Shown piece after piece: positions 6,571-9,201 of a DNA stretch of 9,201 bases (position 1 is the first letter of the stretch; every line of letters starts with the position of its first letter). The DNA is from Balneolaceae bacterium (GTDB lineage Bacteria; Bacteroidota; Rhodothermia; Balneolales; Balneolaceae): assembly GCA_007123985.1 (NCBI GenBank), contig SLGA01000078.1:1-9201 (forward strand), in the 5' to 3' direction. The translations under genes and the position numbers were made by a program. The notes under the pieces were generated by a model that ran no database searches, was not told the origin of the DNA, and was given only the letters and a program-made list of their open reading frames with translations.

Positions 6571-6930
6571 TTTTTTATACGCCTTGAGCCGCTGTTCGGA
6601 AATAATACCTGCCTCAAAGTGTGATAGTGGTTGGTTGGTTGGTTGGTTGGTTGGTTATCTCCATTCTTCTTCATGATGATGTTTTTTCAAGTTGTAGCTG
6701 GTGATGACAGGCAGTTTATAATTGATACACCTAAACGCCTGGTAAAACTCTCACAGATATGGATGCACGAACACAGAAAATGTTACACTTTTTTTTAGTG
6801 TATTCTATTGATTCTATTATCCTTTTCATTGCAGGACGATTCATACACTATGAAAAATTACCCGAAAATGCATAACACATTTACCATGTGATGCTTTATT
6901 ATATTTTTGAGAATCTTGAACCTACACCAT
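6571..6930. other. 360-base gap between AraC-type and TPR genes
   Basis: From 6571 to 6627 the minus strand is open in phase with the AraC-type gene and looks like protein (A-G-I-I-S-E-Q-R-L-K-A-Y-K-K), so the true gene may begin further right. Then come the tetranucleotide tract (6629-6656) and a short trinucleotide block of three TTC and three ATG (6664-6681). From 6682 to 6930 the DNA is AT-rich, with only weak small hairpins (for example 6784-6802, 6-bp stem with an all-T loop, and 6876-6890, 5-bp stem) that might serve the 3' end of the TPR gene. No tRNA, insertion sequence or further gene is seen. Confidence 0.6.
6629..6656. repeat. Seven tandem copies of GGTT (AACC on the coding strand)
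   Basis: An uninterrupted 28-base tract of seven GGTT units. Read on the minus strand it encodes N-Q-P-T in every frame and contains no stop, so changes in copy number shift phase without ending translation inside the tract. It lies 58 bases upstream of the TTG of the AraC-type gene and just downstream of two ATGs (6674-6672 and 6664-6662). Tetranucleotide tracts of the CCAA type are known phase-variation switches in Haemophilus haemoglobin-binding protein genes. Their use here is inferred. Confidence 0.95.
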
Positions 6931-8253
6931 TTACCTAACCGTAGTCTCTTCATTTATCCAGGCATAGCACTGGCTCAATTCACCGTCTATCGTAAATGAA
7001 TCTCCATCCTCCCAGTCATTAAAAAACTTATCTTCTGCACTCGGCATTGCTTCAGTGTACGACTCTGCACGATTGTTAGCATTTGATGCGAGTGACGGAT
7101 CGTGCTCCGCAGCTTTTTCAAGATAATCAACTACCAGCCAATATACGGTTCTGTCTTCACGGCCAAGTACATCTCCACCCGTGCAGTTTGAAATGGTTCG
7201 CGCATAGATTGCAGACATCCTCATATAAGCCTCACCATATGTATCATCTATAGCGAGTGCTCTTTGCACATAATCTCTGGCTTCTTCAAACCGGTCGGTC
7301 TGTTGATAGGATTCTGCGATTTCGAGTGCAATCTCTTTTCTGTCTGTATCATTCTCTGCAAGCTCTTTTGATTCTTTAAGATAATTGATTGCATCAGCGT
7401 AATTTCCATCCGACAAAAGCATATCCGCCACGTATCTTGTATTTTGATAGTTTGGGTTCATCGAATACAACTCTCTGGCTGCTTCTGCTGCTTTTTCAGA
7501 TTCATTTATTTCATCATACAACCCTATGAGATCCCCAAGCATCTCTTCACGCTCAGCATCCCCTGCTGCTGCCATTCTGGATTCGATGAAATCAATTCTC
7601 TCTTCCGGATTTTCAAACAGTGATTCGCGTATTTCAACAATGGCATCCAGCAACTCTATAGATGCATGCTCTTCAAACTGATCCATCATTTCTAAAGCTT
7701 TATCTCTTTCACCGGAATTTGCTGTTTCATTCAACAGAACCATAGCAAAAAAACCATCCCCTTCTTCGGCAAATCTCAGATAATCCATTTCATAAAGCTT
7801 GTTGTACATTCTATACGCATCTGCCATGGATGCACTCATCCGCTCGTTATTTTCATGATAAAAACGTCCCTGTTTCAGATACCAGTTATAGAGATCGATT
7901 TCGTTTTCATCAAATGTATCATGCAGAATATCAAAAACACCCTCTGCTTTTTCCAGGTATGCAGTTGTTTGAGAAGGATCGCTTTCACCTTCTGCTGCCA
8001 TCAGATATGTGTCAATCATCCGGTCAAATTGTCTCTCTAATGAGAAGTTTTCGTGCCCCTCTATTTCTGTTGGTTTCGCTTCAAGCATCCATTCACCAAA
8101 ATTTATGGCAAGCTCATAATCTCCGGAACGATAACCATCGAGAAAAACGGAATAGGCTTCAAGTTCTCCCATACCAAAAGGAGGTTCGGATTGGGCATCA
8201 GATGTTTCGTTTAAGGCAAAAAAAGTGATAAGTAAAGCAATGAGTATTTTCAT
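6931..8253 (-). CDS. Secreted TPR-repeat protein
   Basis: A 440-residue protein, ATG to TAA, with a type I signal peptide (M-K-I-L-I-A-L-L-I-T core, likely cut after S-D-A at residue 20). The rest is helical and acidic. Clear TPR-like units lie at about residues 235-268 (L-I-G-L-Y-D-E-I-N-E-S-E-K-A), 271-300 (D-G-N-Y-A-D-A-I-N-Y-L), 305-340 (E-S-Y-Q-Q-T-D-R-F-E-E-A) and 340-388, the last interrupted by an insert carrying C357 (S-N-C-T-G-G-D-V-L-G-R-E-D-R-T-V-Y-W). The tail has C429 and ends E-E-T-T-V-R, a pattern I recall from secreted Bacteroidota TPR proteins; C357 and C429 could pair. The likely role is protein-protein scaffolding in the periplasm, and the partner is unknown. It faces away from the amidohydrolase-type gene and is separated from the AraC-type gene by 360 bases, so it is probably its own unit. 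Confidence 0.92.
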   Translation of the reverse strand: MKILIALLITFFALNETSDAQSEPPFGMGELEAYSVFLDGYRSGDYELAINFGEWMLEAKPTEIEGHENFSLERQFDRMIDTYLMAAEGESDPSQTTAYLEKAEGVFDILHDTFDENEIDLYNWYLKQGRFYHENNERMSASMADAYRMYNKLYEMDYLRFAEEGDGFFAMVLLNETANSGERDKALEMMDQFEEHASIELLDAIVEIRESLFENPEERIDFIESRMAAAGDAEREEMLGDLIGLYDEINESEKAAEAARELYSMNPNYQNTRYVADMLLSDGNYADAINYLKESKELAENDTDRKEIALEIAESYQQTDRFEEARDYVQRALAIDDTYGEAYMRMSAIYARTISNCTGGDVLGREDRTVYWLVVDYLEKAAEHDPSLASNANNRAESYTEAMPSAEDKFFNDWEDGDSFTIDGELSQCYAWINEETTVR

Positions 8254-8608
8254 AACAATTTTGAAATTTTATAGGATAAATATCATCTTTAAAATGTTAA
8301 TTAACTGATTTTTAGCAGTTTAAACTATTACCTTATTTTTAATTCATCAAGATAACAGGTACTATTTTTCATATTTTTAAATGATTTTTTATCAATATTG
8401 TTCCATGCATTTTAATAAATTCAATATGATATATATAAAATGTATTTAAAAGTTGTTTTTAGTCGATTACATTCGCCCCTACAGGTTGTTGGGTATATTT
8501 CGTTCGAAAACCCTCTCTGATTTAAATATTGTTACAAAAAGAAATCCATAATTCTCATCAACATTTAGTAACATCCACTCAATTTATATTTAACTAAAAT
8601 CTGCCAAT
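8254..8608. other. 355-base AT-rich divergent intergenic region
   Basis: This stretch separates the minus-strand TPR gene from the plus-strand amidohydrolase-type gene, so it must carry promoters in both directions. It is strongly AT-rich between about 8280 and 8460 and somewhat richer in GC at 8465-8520. I see no convincing promoter pair, RNA gene, large repeat or additional ORF. Confidence 0.55.
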
Positions 8609-9201
8609 ATGAAACGAATTCTACTCTTTACGATTGCTCTTTTCATGCCCTTCTGTCTGTATGCTCAGGAGAATGGAAACGACAGCTGGGATGTAACCCA
8701 GCACAGAGCTGATTATACCGAAATTAGTTTTGAAACCAGTGAGGGAACCTGGATGAACCTTGATGTGAGCCCCGACGGCCGCGAAATCGTGTTCGATCTG
8801 CTTGGGAACATCTATATAATGCCGATAAGCGGCGGTGAAGCTACCGTTATTCGTGAAAGTCTTGCGTATGAAATTCAGCCGCGTTTCAGTCCTGACGGAT
8901 CAAAAATATCCTTCACAAGTGATGCCGGCGGTGGTGATAACATCTGGGTGATGAACCGTGATGGATCCGATGCCCGCCAGATTACCAATGAAAATTTTCG
9001 ACTCCTGAACAACGCCTTTTGGGCTCCGGATGGAAATTATCTTATTGCGCGAAAACATTTCACCTCAGCCCGTTCACTCGGAGCCGGTGAAATCTGGATG
9101 TATCACATAACAGGCGGTACGGGTATTCAGCTCACCGAACGGCCCAACGACCAGCAGGATAAAGGCCAGCCGTTTGTATCACCGGATGGTAGGTATGTCT
9201 A
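8609..9201 (+). CDS. Secreted amidohydrolase-type protein, TolB/PD40 N-terminal domain (partial)
   Basis: From the ATG at 8609 the frame is open to the window end: 197 codons. A type I signal peptide is present (M-K-R-I-L-L-F core, likely cut after L-Y-A at residue 19). The mature start, W-D-V-T-Q-H-R-A (27-34) then T-S-E-G-T-W-M-N-L-D-V-S-P-D-G-R (43-58), is typical of long bacterial amidohydrolase-family proteins that carry a TolB-like propeller before the metal-dependent hydrolase domain. PD40 repeats are seen as S-P-D-G at 54-57, 94-97 and 191-194 and A-P-D-G at 139-142, with F-D-L-L-G-N-I-Y and N-I-W-V-M-N-R-D-G-S between them. The catalytic domain, if present, lies beyond the edge, so the enzymatic call rests on N-terminal similarity. 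A TolB-like or peptidase-linked PD40 protein is the alternative. The start has no obvious Shine-Dalgarno sequence, as is common in these bacteria. Confidence 0.85.
   Translation, partial: MKRILLFTIALFMPFCLYAQENGNDSWDVTQHRADYTEISFETSEGTWMNLDVSPDGREIVFDLLGNIYIMPISGGEATVIRESLAYEIQPRFSPDGSKISFTSDAGGGDNIWVMNRDGSDARQITNENFRLLNNAFWAPDGNYLIARKHFTSARSLGAGEIWMYHITGGTGIQLTERPNDQQDKGQPFVSPDGRYV

Noticed and set aside
6658..6750. Minus-strand open stretch of 31 codons just right of the repeat, including H-H-H-E-E-E
   Set aside because: The run comes from trinucleotide repeats. There is a stop on each side, no ATG in frame and no recognisable family.
6784..6802. TACACT/AGTGTA hairpin with an all-T loop as terminator of the TPR gene
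   Set aside because: It has only six A/T-rich base pairs, no U-tract after the stem, and lies about 130 bases past the stop. Too weak to call.
7830..8228. Plus-strand ORFs opposite the TPR gene
   Set aside because: The compositional pattern and signal peptide support only the minus-strand TPR frame. The antisense translations look random.
1..9201. Search by eye for tRNA, rRNA, CRISPR array, insertion sequence or attachment sites
   Set aside because: No cloverleaf, spaced repeat array, transposase-like frame or flanking inverted ends were seen.

Overview
The window looks like a chromosomal segment of a Bacteroidota-like marine or halophilic bacterium. Balneolaceae (Balneolota) is my best guess. 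The reasons are moderate-to-low GC, starts without clear Shine-Dalgarno sequences, SPII lipoproteins of the 6-bladed beta-propeller class, a secreted TPR protein, and a secreted amidohydrolase with a TolB/PD40 N-terminus. This is recognition by eye; no database search was run.

Layout, right to left along the minus strand. A secreted TPR protein (8253 to 6931) is followed by a 360-base gap. That gap holds seven tandem copies of a tetranucleotide (6629-6656), lying directly upstream of and in open frame with a short AraC-type DNA-binding protein (6570 to 6196). Next comes an 82-residue secreted, Cys- and Asp-rich small protein (6110 to 5862), a 12-bp perfect hairpin (5811-5837), and five tandem beta-propeller genes, all exported: 5771-4734, 4692-3676, 3475-2402 (interrupted by an in-frame amber codon), 2162-978 and 905-1 (runs off the left edge). 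On the plus strand, divergent from the TPR gene across a 355-base AT-rich gap, is the start of an amidohydrolase-type protein (8609 to the right edge).

The five propellers form two subfamilies. The three genes nearest the small protein resemble one another, sharing R-G-P-E/G-E-Y-L, D-x-G-x-R-K-L-V-P, Y-x-L-Y-S-G and F-D-W-D-L-N motifs, and recall the Bacteroides BF3164/TolB-like propeller lipoproteins. The two left genes are close copies of each other with an NHL-like repeat (G-x-G-P-G-E-F). A small secreted Cys-containing peptide next to an expanding array of surface or periplasmic propellers recalls the NVEALA-peptide/TolB-like neighbourhoods of gut Bacteroides, although no NVEALA motif is present here.

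The most notable point is the tetranucleotide tract at the 5' end of the AraC-type gene. At seven copies neither upstream ATG reads into the regulator. One extra copy would join the first ATG to it (160 residues), and one fewer would join the second ATG. This is the architecture of a phase-variable contingency locus, and it would sit at the head of the peptide/propeller cluster. The switching, the regulatory link and the function of the cluster are inference. The alternative is a decaying regulator remnant next to a simple repeat.
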